Shown here one piece after another: positions 57,329-64,000 of a stretch of 64,000 bases of DNA. Source of the DNA: Gammaproteobacteria bacterium (lineage in GTDB: Bacteria; Pseudomonadota; Gammaproteobacteria; Enterobacterales; Neiellaceae); NCBI GenBank assembly GCA_017425245.1, contig JAFOOX010000022.1, positions 1-64,000 on the forward strand, given 5' to 3'. How positions within the stretch are numbered: position 1 is the first letter of the stretch; the number at the start of each line of letters is the position of its first letter. The notes under the pieces were generated by a model. The model was given only the letters and a program-made list of their open reading frames with translations, made no database searches and was not told the origin of the DNA. Position numbers and translations under genes: made by a program.

Positions 57329-58834
57329 TCAGGCCATGGCTGGCTGGTGCAGGGGTTGCAGCAAAAGTTCCAGGCTCTTTCCCAGCAGCTGCTGCTCAGT
57401 CAGCGTGGTGGTCAGCCCCAGTTTACTGCGCCGCCATAGCAGGTCATCGCTGCTACGTAGCCATTCATGCTCAACCAGATATTGCAGCTCAGCTTGGCTC
57501 ACATCGGCAGCTATTCGTCCTCCCAATGCCTGCCAGTTATCGCCTGCGGTTAGCCATAGCGCCAATTGACTGCCGTAGCTGTGGACCAGCCGTTTTACGC
57601 TGGCTTCGGGCAGATAAGGCGCGCGCTGGCGAGTCATCCGCAATAACCACGACAGATCGCTGATCTCGCCGCCGGGTAGCGGCTGGTCAGCAGTCCACGG
57701 CTGGTTGATATGGCTAAATAGCGGCGCCAGGCGGTTCACTGCACGCTCAGCCAGTGCCCGGTAAGTGGTCAGTTTGCCACCGAATACTGACAGTAGTGCA
57801 GCTTGGTGGCCGGAATGATCAAACAGCAGCCGGTAATCGCGGCTGGCGGTACGCGGGTTACCGCTGCCATCGTCGGCCAGTGGCCGGATGCCGGCAAAGC
57901 GTTGCACCACCTGCGATGGTAATACTGGTTGGCGCCACCAGCGGCTGACGACTTGGCACAGGTAGTCCACCTCCTCATCGCTGGCCTGGGGACGGCCACC
58001 GCTGGCGGTCTCTTCCACTTCGGTGGTGCCCACCAGATGAAACAAACCATAAGGCAGCACAAAGACCACCCGCTTGTCTTGAGCCTGCAGGATAAAGGCG
58101 CGTTCATCATCGGTCAGTCGCGGCACCACAATATGGCTGCCACGTATCTGCCTGAGTGGTCGAGGCTGGTGATTGCCTGTAACTGTGGCTAGAAACTGGT
58201 TTGCGGCCGGGCCGGTGGCGTTAACCAGTGCAGTGCAGCTCAGACGATTTGGCCCCCCATAGACGGGGGCCAGGTCCAGCTGCCAGTGGCTAGCATGGCG
58301 CTGGGCTGCCACCACCGGGCAGCGACTGCGGATGATTGCGCCATGCTGCGCCGCCTGCTGGGCGACTGCGATCACCAGGCGAGCGTCGTCGATCCAGCCA
58401 TCACTGTATTCAAAAGCCTCCGTGAACTGAGGCTGCAGTGGTCCACCTGCATCCAGCGTGACCGTGGCGGAAGGCGGCAGTGGACCGGCGCCGGCCAAGT
58501 GATCGTAGAGCCACAAGCCGATGCGAACTTGCCAGGCGGGTCTCAGTGCAGCATCCAGTGGCAAGCAGAAGCGCAAAGGCGTACATAGATGAGGGGCCCG
58601 GGTAAGTAGGCTGTCGCGCTCTTGTAGCGCCTCGCGTACCAGCCGCACGGCGCCCTGTTCCAGATAGCGCAGGCCGCCGTGAGCCAGCTTGGAGCTGGCG
58701 GATGAGGTGCCGCTAGCCAGATCGCCCGCTTCAAGCAGCACGACATTCAGGCCGCGGCCGGCGGCATCAGCAGCAATGCCGACGCCATTGATGCCACCGC
58801 CGACTACGGCAAGGTCAAAATCGATGTCGGCCAT
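57329..58834 (-). CDS. glpD: Aerobic glycerol-3-phosphate dehydrogenase
   Basis: 501-aa flavoprotein at the inner membrane that oxidises sn-glycerol-3-phosphate to DHAP and feeds electrons to quinone. The FAD motif is DLAVVGGGINGVGIAADAAG, followed by GTSSASSKLAHGGLRYLEQG, both typical of GlpD. The C-terminal DAO_C region includes RLVHSYGSQLALWL. GAGGGAGA precedes the ATG. No other glp gene is adjacent. Confidence 0.96.
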   Translation of the reverse strand: MADIDFDLAVVGGGINGVGIAADAAGRGLNVVLLEAGDLASGTSSASSKLAHGGLRYLEQGAVRLVREALQERDSLLTRAPHLCTPLRFCLPLDAALRPAWQVRIGLWLYDHLAGAGPLPPSATVTLDAGGPLQPQFTEAFEYSDGWIDDARLVIAVAQQAAQHGAIIRSRCPVVAAQRHASHWQLDLAPVYGGPNRLSCTALVNATGPAANQFLATVTGNHQPRPLRQIRGSHIVVPRLTDDERAFILQAQDKRVVFVLPYGLFHLVGTTEVEETASGGRPQASDEEVDYLCQVVSRWWRQPVLPSQVVQRFAGIRPLADDGSGNPRTASRDYRLLFDHSGHQAALLSVFGGKLTTYRALAERAVNRLAPLFSHINQPWTADQPLPGGEISDLSWLLRMTRQRAPYLPEASVKRLVHSYGSQLALWLTAGDNWQALGGRIAADVSQAELQYLVEHEWLRSSDDLLWRRSKLGLTTTLTEQQLLGKSLELLLQPLHQPAMA

Positions 58835-58966
58835 GCTCTCCCTCCGCCGATCTGATGGCCTGAGTATGGCAAAAGTGGCGCATATGCTGGTTGACGGTCC
58901 CTGTGGTGGTTAAGCTAGGCGCCACTTTGTGACCTGAAGCGCAAGCCACCTGACCAGGACGTGATC

Positions 58967-60154
58967 ATGTTCGAACTACTGACCGAAGGCGCCAAAGACC
59001 CGATTCTCTCCCTTAGCGTTGCCTTTCGCGAAGACCCGCGATCGGAGCGCATTGACCTGGGTATCGGCGTCTATCGCAACAGCGCGGGTGATACACCAAT
59101 CATGGCGGCGGTACGGGTAGCTCAGCTGGAGCTGGCCCACAGCCAGACGACCAAATCCTACGTCGGCCTGACCGGCAACGAAGCCTTCAACAGCGCCATG
59201 CTCGATCTGTTACTGGGAGACAGCGCGGCCCGCCAGCGGGCTGTCGCCATCCAGACGCCAGGGGCCAGCGGCGCTTTGCGCCTGTTGGCGGATCTGATCC
59301 GCATGGCCCGCCCGGGCGCCACGGTGTGGATGAGCGACCCGAGCTATGTCAACCATGCGCCGATCATGCGTGCCGCCGGGCTGAAGGTGGCGTTTTATCC
59401 CTATTTTGACACGGCCACCAAGGGCATTCGGGTGGATGAGATGATGGCGGCGTTGGCTGCTGCCGATCGCGATGACGTTTTGTTATTGCACGGTTCCTGC
59501 CATAACCCGACCGGCGCCGATCTGGCCCTTGAGCAATGGCAGACACTGGCACAAATGGCCGTTCGCCAGGGCTTCATGCCCTTTGTCGATGTGGCTTATC
59601 AGGGCTTTGGCGAATCGCTGGACGGCGATGTGGCGGGGTTACGGCTGCTCGCCGATGCGGTACCGGAGCTGGTGATCGCCACTTCCTGCTCCAAGAACTT
59701 CGGTCTTTATCGCGAGCGGGTCGGTGCTGCCGTGGTCATTGCCAACAGTCCGGCGCAAGGGCGCATCGCTCGTGGCCGCTTACAGGAGATCGCCCGCACC
59801 ACTTACACCATGCCGCCTGATTTTGGCGCGGCATTGGTCGCCCAGGTACTGACAGATCCGGTACTGCGCCAGTCATGGCAATCGGAGCTGGTGGCGATGC
59901 AGCAGCGCATTGCCGGGTTGCGCCAGCAGCTGGCGGCAGAGCTGCGCCAACATAGCGGCGGTAACGGTTTTGATTATATTGCTCGTCATCGGGGCATGTT
60001 TTCGATGACGGCCTTGGGAGCAGAGGCGATCGCCCGGCTACGCGATGACTGGGCGATCTACGTGGTTCCGGGTGGACGAATCAATATTGCCGGCCTGCGT
60101 GAGGAGCAGATTCCGCGGTTGGCGCAGGCATTGTTGGCGGTGAGCGGCGGCTGA
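58967..60154 (+). CDS. Aromatic/aspartate aminotransferase (class I)
   Basis: 395 aa from the ATG at 58967 (a GTG at 58961 is also in frame). PLP-dependent transaminase of the AspC/TyrB group: MFELLTEGAKDPILSLSVAF (AspC/TyrB-like start), substrate-binding TPGASGALR, HGSCHNPTGADL, and the PLP lysine in SCSKNFGLYRERVG. A C-terminal arginine context (GGRINIAGL) is present. It cannot be told by eye whether aspartate or tyrosine/phenylalanine is preferred. It is divergent from glpD. Confidence 0.92.
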   Translation: MFELLTEGAKDPILSLSVAFREDPRSERIDLGIGVYRNSAGDTPIMAAVRVAQLELAHSQTTKSYVGLTGNEAFNSAMLDLLLGDSAARQRAVAIQTPGASGALRLLADLIRMARPGATVWMSDPSYVNHAPIMRAAGLKVAFYPYFDTATKGIRVDEMMAALAAADRDDVLLLHGSCHNPTGADLALEQWQTLAQMAVRQGFMPFVDVAYQGFGESLDGDVAGLRLLADAVPELVIATSCSKNFGLYRERVGAAVVIANSPAQGRIARGRLQEIARTTYTMPPDFGAALVAQVLTDPVLRQSWQSELVAMQQRIAGLRQQLAAELRQHSGGNGFDYIARHRGMFSMTALGAEAIARLRDDWAIYVVPGGRINIAGLREEQIPRLAQALLAVSGG

Positions 60155-60163
60155 TGAGCCACG

Positions 60164-61120
60164 TCATGGCAAGCGTGATGGGCTGAGCTGGCAGCGTTCT
60201 AGTAGCTGTTGCCACAGCCTGACATGCTGCTGCAGGGCGTTGCGTAATTGGCGAGAAGGCTTTGGCTGCTCTAAAAGAGGGCTAATTGAGGCTGCGGCCA
60301 GCGCCTGTTCGGTGCGATCCAGCTCAGTCAGCAGCCGATTAAGTTCGGGTTGTACCCGGCCACCAAAGTAGCGGTCGAGAAACTGCCTTAGTTGGCGGGC
60401 GTGGGCGGATGGTCGGCCACCAACACAAACAACGTGAGACATGGCCGGCGCAAGCCGCTGATTGAGATCGGTGATGGCGCTGAGCGCCAAGTTGGCGTCG
60501 CGCCACAGCTGACCCAGGTAGCGGTTGCTGCGGTTGGCCGCCATCTGCTGTTCCAGCTCTAGCAGTAGTGGCTCACTCTGTGCCGCTGTAACCTGTCGTA
60601 GTTCGGCGAGCACCTGTAGCAGGGCCAGCACTTCGCTATCGCCACGACGTGGCAAGCCATCGTCATGCCACAGGCTGCGCATCTCGTTGTCGGTTGCCAA
60701 TGCCAGCAGCAGTTGCGGCCAATCATGCTGCTTATGGTGGTACCACGCCGTCAGCTGTTGGTTTTCGCTACTGGAGGCCGGATAGCGAGTCCGGCAGTGG
60801 CTCAAGGTGGCCAATAATCGCCGCTCGTAGGCGGCGCGTTGGCTCAATACCATCACCTTGCCAAGGCTGCTGTTGCGCTCGCCAACGATGGTCAGCAGGC
60901 CGCAGTGGCGATAATGCCAAGCCTGCGACAGACGGATGCTCAGCGCAGCTGGTGCTGGCTGTTGTTTGGGCTTGGCGAGTGCAGAGGCATCCAGCGGCGG
61001 TGACGCCACCTTGAGCAGTGACAGCAGGCGATGGCGATAGTCGCTATAAAGCTGCTGTTGTGGGTCAACGCTGCAGCCGCCCAGCAGGAGCAGCAGCAGC
61101 CAGAGCGATCTCATGCCCAT
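60164..61120 (-). CDS. DUF3080 family lipoprotein
   Basis: 318 aa with a lipoprotein signal (SLWLLLLLLGGC, Cys16), then a helical Gln/Leu/Arg-rich body matching the DUF3080 layout (YSDYRHRLLSLLKV near the N-terminus, VVCVGGRPSAHARQLRQFLD near 230). The function is unknown. The gene overlaps the 3' end of the MATE exporter gene by 56 bases, an unusually long overlap. The ATG at 61114 is an alternative start. Confidence 0.82.
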   Translation of the reverse strand: MGMRSLWLLLLLLGGCSVDPQQQLYSDYRHRLLSLLKVASPPLDASALAKPKQQPAPAALSIRLSQAWHYRHCGLLTIVGERNSSLGKVMVLSQRAAYERRLLATLSHCRTRYPASSSENQQLTAWYHHKQHDWPQLLLALATDNEMRSLWHDDGLPRRGDSEVLALLQVLAELRQVTAAQSEPLLLELEQQMAANRSNRYLGQLWRDANLALSAITDLNQRLAPAMSHVVCVGGRPSAHARQLRQFLDRYFGGRVQPELNRLLTELDRTEQALAAASISPLLEQPKPSRQLRNALQQHVRLWQQLLERCQLSPSRLP

Positions 61121-62465
61121 GGCGAGTTAACAGCCTGCGGTGGTGAAGCAAGCGCATGGCATAGAGTACGGCGGCCACCCCCAGTCCGTTCAAAAAGCCG
61201 ATCCAAAAGCCACTGGCGCCCATGGCTGGCATGAGTAAATCCGTGCGGCCCAGTATCCAGCCCATGGGCAGGCCAACGAGCCAGAAGGCGATCAGGGTAA
61301 TGGCGAAAATCGCCTTGCCATCGTGCAGGCCGCGCAGCGCACCTGCGGCAACGGCCTGGATCATGTCGAAGATCTGGAACACTGCGGCGAACAGCATCAG
61401 CTCGCAGGCTCTCTTGATCACCGCTGGGTCATCACTGTAAAGCATGGCGATCGGCTCACGGCCGAGAGCCAGTAACAGGGCATTGAAGCTGCCCACGGCA
61501 AAGCCCATCACCAGTGCCGCGCGGATGGCGACGAAGGCACGTAGCGGCTGGTCGGCGCCCAGATTGGTGCCAACGCGAATGGTCAGGGCGATGGCCAGCG
61601 ACAGCGGCAACATGAAGCAGACCGAGGAGATATTGAGCGCCACCTGATGGCTGGCCACTTCAATGGCGCCAAAGGGGGTGAGCAGCAGTGCAACCAGGGC
61701 AAAGAGGCTTACCTCAAAGAAGATGGCGCTACCGATCGGCAGCCCCAAGTGCAGCAGCTGGCGCTGGGCGGTGGCCTGCCAGCGTACCGGCTTGACCCAC
61801 AGTGGCAGTTCGCGCGCCCGCCGGTTGCGATGCGAGTACCACAGCAGCAGTAACGCCATCAGCAGGTGAGCGACCGAGGTGGCCCAGCCGCAACCGGCGC
61901 CACCCAGCGCCGGTATTGGCCCAGCGCCATGAATGAACAGCCAGTTGAGAGGAATGTTGGCCAACATGCCGATAAAGCCGACCACCATGGCCGGTTTGGT
62001 GTCGTTCAACCCCTCAAAAGCAAAACGTAGCAGCAGAAACAGCACCACTCCGGGAGCGCCAGCGGTGACGCCGTGCAGGTAGCCCTTGGCGACAGTCAGC
62101 ATCGCTTCGTCTTGCACCTGCCAGGCCAGAACCAGGTGCAGCAGTGGAATGGCCAAGAGTACCAAGGCCAGCAAGGTGACGGCCAAGTAGAACCCTTGCC
62201 ACAGCCAAGGGCCAATTTCGTTGAATCTGCCAGCGCCGTAGCGATAGGCGATAGTGGGCGGCATGGCCATCAAAATGCCCTGCAGCAGTAACAGCAATGG
62301 AAACCAGACACTGACCGCCACTGCCACGCCAGCCAGATCCGTAGCCGACACTGCACCGGCCATCACCGTATCGGTAAAGGCCATCAGTGTTTGCGACAGT
62401 TGGGCAACCAGCACCGGCCCGGCAAGGGCCAGCAGCTGTCGGGTTTCAGCGCGCCACGGCGGCAT
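61065..62465 (-). CDS. MATE family multidrug/cation antiporter (NorM-like)
   Basis: 466-aa inner-membrane exporter with twelve predicted helices in two repeats. The N-terminal GPVLVAQLSQTLMAFTDTVM and RFAFEGLNDTKPAMVVGF stretches, and the second-half QVALNISSVCFMLPLSLAIA, are typical of NorM-type MATE proteins. Such proteins export cationic drugs in exchange for Na+ or H+. The 3' end overlaps the DUF3080 lipoprotein gene. Confidence 0.93.
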   Translation of the reverse strand: MPPWRAETRQLLALAGPVLVAQLSQTLMAFTDTVMAGAVSATDLAGVAVAVSVWFPLLLLLQGILMAMPPTIAYRYGAGRFNEIGPWLWQGFYLAVTLLALVLLAIPLLHLVLAWQVQDEAMLTVAKGYLHGVTAGAPGVVLFLLLRFAFEGLNDTKPAMVVGFIGMLANIPLNWLFIHGAGPIPALGGAGCGWATSVAHLLMALLLLWYSHRNRRARELPLWVKPVRWQATAQRQLLHLGLPIGSAIFFEVSLFALVALLLTPFGAIEVASHQVALNISSVCFMLPLSLAIALTIRVGTNLGADQPLRAFVAIRAALVMGFAVGSFNALLLALGREPIAMLYSDDPAVIKRACELMLFAAVFQIFDMIQAVAAGALRGLHDGKAIFAITLIAFWLVGLPMGWILGRTDLLMPAMGASGFWIGFLNGLGVAAVLYAMRLLHHRRLLTRHGHEIALAAAAPAGRLQR

Positions 62466-62543
62466 CGTTTACTTCTCGGTAAAAACGGGGAGACAAAACG
62501 GGGCGCCATTGTAGCCTGCCAACCGCTGCGGCCAAGGTGGCGG

Positions 62544-62744
62544 TCAGTAGATCTGCTCGTCATCGGCGTCCAGCTCGATTGCCAGCGCCCCCTCCGGTTG
62601 TTGGCGCAGGTGGACGACAAATTCGGCACAGCAAGCTGGGCAGGATTCGTAGTAGTCCTGTTCGGCCACGCTCAGATCGATGGTCAGGGGGTAGTGATGG
62701 CCACAGTGTGGGCAGGTCACCCGGCGCCAACTCAACCCTTCCAT
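62544..62744 (-). CDS. CPXCG-motif cysteine-rich small protein
   Basis: 66-aa protein with CPHCG at residues 11-15 and a second CPACC pair (about 36-40), consistent with a small zinc-binding fold of the CPXCG family. The acidic C-terminus ends ELDADDEQIY. AGGAAGGGG precedes the ATG. It overlaps the end of the fructosamine kinase gene by 13 bases. The function is unknown. Confidence 0.9.
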   Translation of the reverse strand: MEGLSWRRVTCPHCGHHYPLTIDLSVAEQDYYESCPACCAEFVVHLRQQPEGALAIELDADDEQIY

Positions 62745-63619
62745 GCCCCTTCCTCACAGGCCAGCAATCGCTTTAGCTGCTGCCGACAGTCCTCGACATA
62801 GTGGCCACCGAATACCCGGGCGTGGTGGATTAGGTAGTACAGCTGATAAAGCTCCCGGCGCTCACCATGGTCGGCTGGCAAGGGTGCTACCGTTTCATAG
62901 CCCTGATAGAAGGCATCGGGCAGGGGACCGAACAGCCGGCTCATGGCGATATCCACTTCACGATCACCGTAGTAGACCGCCGGATCGAAGATCACCGCCC
63001 GTTCGCCGCAAAAACCGAGATTGCCGCTCCACAGATCGCCATGTAGCAGTGAGGGTTTGGGTTGATGGTGGCGGAGCAGGGCGGCGGCGCAGTCGATCAG
63101 GGTGTCGATGTCGCCAAACAGCAATCCTTGTTCGGCCGCCAGTTCCAGCTGCCAACCAAGACGTTGCTCGGCAAAGAAGCGGTGCCAGTGTTTGTGCCAG
63201 CGGTTGGGCTGCAGGCTGGGGCCCAGATAGTTGTCATCGTCAAAGCCGTACATCGCCTGATCGCTGGCCAGGTGCAGGGTCGCCAGCTGGCGACCAAAGG
63301 TCTGCCAGCAGTTGACACCAGCATTACGCTGCAGATCCAGCCACTCCAGTGCGAGCAGTGGCTGGCCATCCACTTTGCCCTGGCCGACCACGGTCGGTGT
63401 GGCAATGCAGCCAGTTCTGGCCAGATGGGCCAAACCATCGGCCTCGGCGGTCAGATTCTCACCGTCACCGCTGCGGCTGATCTTGATAAACAGCGGTCGT
63501 TGGCCATTGTCGATGCGGTAGCAGTGGTGGTAGTCACCGCCGCCCAGGGCTTGATGGTTGCTGATCCGATAGGGGCTGCCGAGCCAGTCACTCAGCTGCA
63601 AAGCTATGGCGTTCCACAT
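62732..63619 (-). CDS. Fructosamine kinase family protein
   Basis: 295 aa from the ATG at 63619, which has GGAGG 5 bases upstream; an in-frame ATG at 63643 is less likely. The protein-kinase-like fold has the catalytic loop LLHGDLWSGNLGF and the metal motif region VIFDPAVYYGDREVDIAMSR. Family members phosphorylate ketosamines (glycated amines) or ribulosamines so that they fall apart. E. coli YniA is similar, and is near thrS-type loci in several genera. Confidence 0.93.
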   Translation of the reverse strand: MWNAIALQLSDWLGSPYRISNHQALGGGDYHHCYRIDNGQRPLFIKISRSGDGENLTAEADGLAHLARTGCIATPTVVGQGKVDGQPLLALEWLDLQRNAGVNCWQTFGRQLATLHLASDQAMYGFDDDNYLGPSLQPNRWHKHWHRFFAEQRLGWQLELAAEQGLLFGDIDTLIDCAAALLRHHQPKPSLLHGDLWSGNLGFCGERAVIFDPAVYYGDREVDIAMSRLFGPLPDAFYQGYETVAPLPADHGERRELYQLYYLIHHARVFGGHYVEDCRQQLKRLLACEEGAWKG

Positions 63620-63740
63620 GAGTTCCTCCGCTTGCGGGGTCATGCCTGCACAGTATGGGCGATGCTGGTTAAAGCGGTGGGCTGCTGGGCGATATCTTCT
63701 GATCTCAGGCGGCGATCTCGACGGTTAGCTCTGCTATATT

Positions 63741-63815
63741 GCCGCCCTCGCCCGGTTGGTAGCGGGCGGCCCAAACCAGCTGTTCCGGGGTTATCCCCCG
63801 TGCGGTTTATCTTTT
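63741..63815 (+). promoter_or_regulatory. Structured leader upstream of thrS
   Basis: Two hairpins can form. The first has GCCCG (63750-63754) pairing with CGGGC (63763-63767) around GTTGGTAG; an overlapping longer pairing is GCCGCCC/GGGCGGC (63741-63747/63764-63770). The second has CGGGG/CCCCG, with outer AAACC/GGTTT. A TATATT box (63735-63740) precedes them. E. coli ThrRS represses its own mRNA by binding hairpins that mimic the tRNA-Thr anticodon arm. The GGT in the first loop equals a Thr anticodon, so a similar operator is possible but unproven. Confidence 0.35.
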
Positions 63816-63864
63816 GTGCATGTGGCACTTGGTAGGTGTCACCACTGTAAGTAAGGACAATTCC

Positions 63865-64000
63865 ATGCCTGTGATTACCTTGCCCGATGGCAGCCAGCGT
63901 GTTTTTGATGATGCCGTCAGCGTGCTGCAGGTGGCTCAAGCCATTGGCGCCGGTCTGGCCAAAGCCTGCATTGCCGGCCGCGTGAATGGCCAGCTGGTGG
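63865..64000 (+). CDS. thrS: Threonyl-tRNA synthetase, 5' part
   Basis: Only the first 45 codons lie in the window ([20 protein letters not shown], then [20 protein letters not shown]). This is the N-terminal TGS domain of ThrRS. AAGGAC lies 6 bases before the ATG. The gene continues past the right edge. In this class infC, rpmI, rplT and pheST usually follow. Confidence 0.95.
   Translation, partial: MPVITLPDGSQRVFDDAVSVLQVAQAIGAGLAKACIAGRVNGQLV

Noticed and set aside
57107-57439. 110-aa open frame in the queF-glpD gap
   Set aside because: It runs through the GGA-rich CsrB-like RNA and its terminator into glpD. Its Gly/Arg-rich composition is explained by the GGA motifs.
63640-63939. 99-aa minus-strand frame at the right end
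   Set aside because: It overlaps the thrS leader and start codon in antisense and has random-like sequence.

Overview
The window is chromosomal DNA from a GC-rich gammaproteobacterium (I estimate about 60 % G+C by eye; not computed). The gene order is that of the core genome of this class: leuS-lptE-holA-rsfS-rlmH-mrdA-mrdB-mltB-rlpA; miaB-ybeZ-ybeY-corC-lnt; lolB/hemA-prfA-prmC-sirB2-sirB1-kdsA; gcvA-ygdD-rlmM; queF next to a CsrB-type RNA. Aeromonadales or Alteromonadales-like bacteria fit best, but the genus cannot be read from the sequence.

Layout. 1-346: remnant of a REP-associated (IS200-like) transposase and a perfect inverted repeat. 347-6982 (minus): heavy-metal RND efflux operon (CzcI-like protein, TolC-type channel, an extra membrane-anchored periplasmic protein, adaptor, pump). 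7263-7694 (minus): a small protein with a clan-CD (caspase-like) His-Gly/Cys pattern. 8359-13797: metG, a yybP-ykoY manganese riboswitch controlling the TerC-family gene alx, a decayed AI-2E transporter and a CorC-like protein with a tandem-repeat tail. 13893-23627 (minus): cell-wall elongation and ribosome-maturation operon up to leuS. 23778-30973: ybeL, lnt-corC-ybeY-ybeZ-miaB and ubiF. 31053-31475: four tRNA genes (Met, Leu, Gln, Gln) with a strong promoter and terminator. 31575-37574 (minus): a PEP-CTERM-like secreted protein, ychF, pth, rplY, prs, a second tRNA-Gln(CUG), ispE, lolB. 37710-48250 (plus): hemA, prfA, prmC, an HD-GYP response regulator, sirB2, sirB1, a DUF819 transporter, kdsA, gcvA, ygdD, rlmM. 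48247-56698 (minus): two unrecognised proteins, ppnN, a diguanylate cyclase, a TPR protein with a degenerate GGDEF domain, and queF. 56803-57310 (plus): UvrY/GacA-type box and CsrB-like sRNA. 57329-63619: glpD, an aromatic aminotransferase, a DUF3080 lipoprotein, a MATE exporter, a CPXCG protein and a fructosamine kinase. 63741-64000: structured leader and the start of thrS.

Most genes are housekeeping. Two regulatory RNAs are not visible as ORFs: the Mn riboswitch and the CsrB-like RNA, the latter preceded by a recognisable response-regulator box. Cyclic-di-GMP genes are concentrated at 41-56 kb (one intact HD-GYP, one intact GGDEF with an inhibitory site, one degenerate GGDEF and one possibly degenerate HD-GYP/HDOD protein), close to the CsrB locus. 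No prophage, CRISPR array or defence island was seen. The parts with least explanation are the caspase-like protein (7.3-7.7 kb), the orphan PEP-CTERM-like protein (31.6-32.4 kb) and the two unknown proteins at 48.2-50.7 kb.
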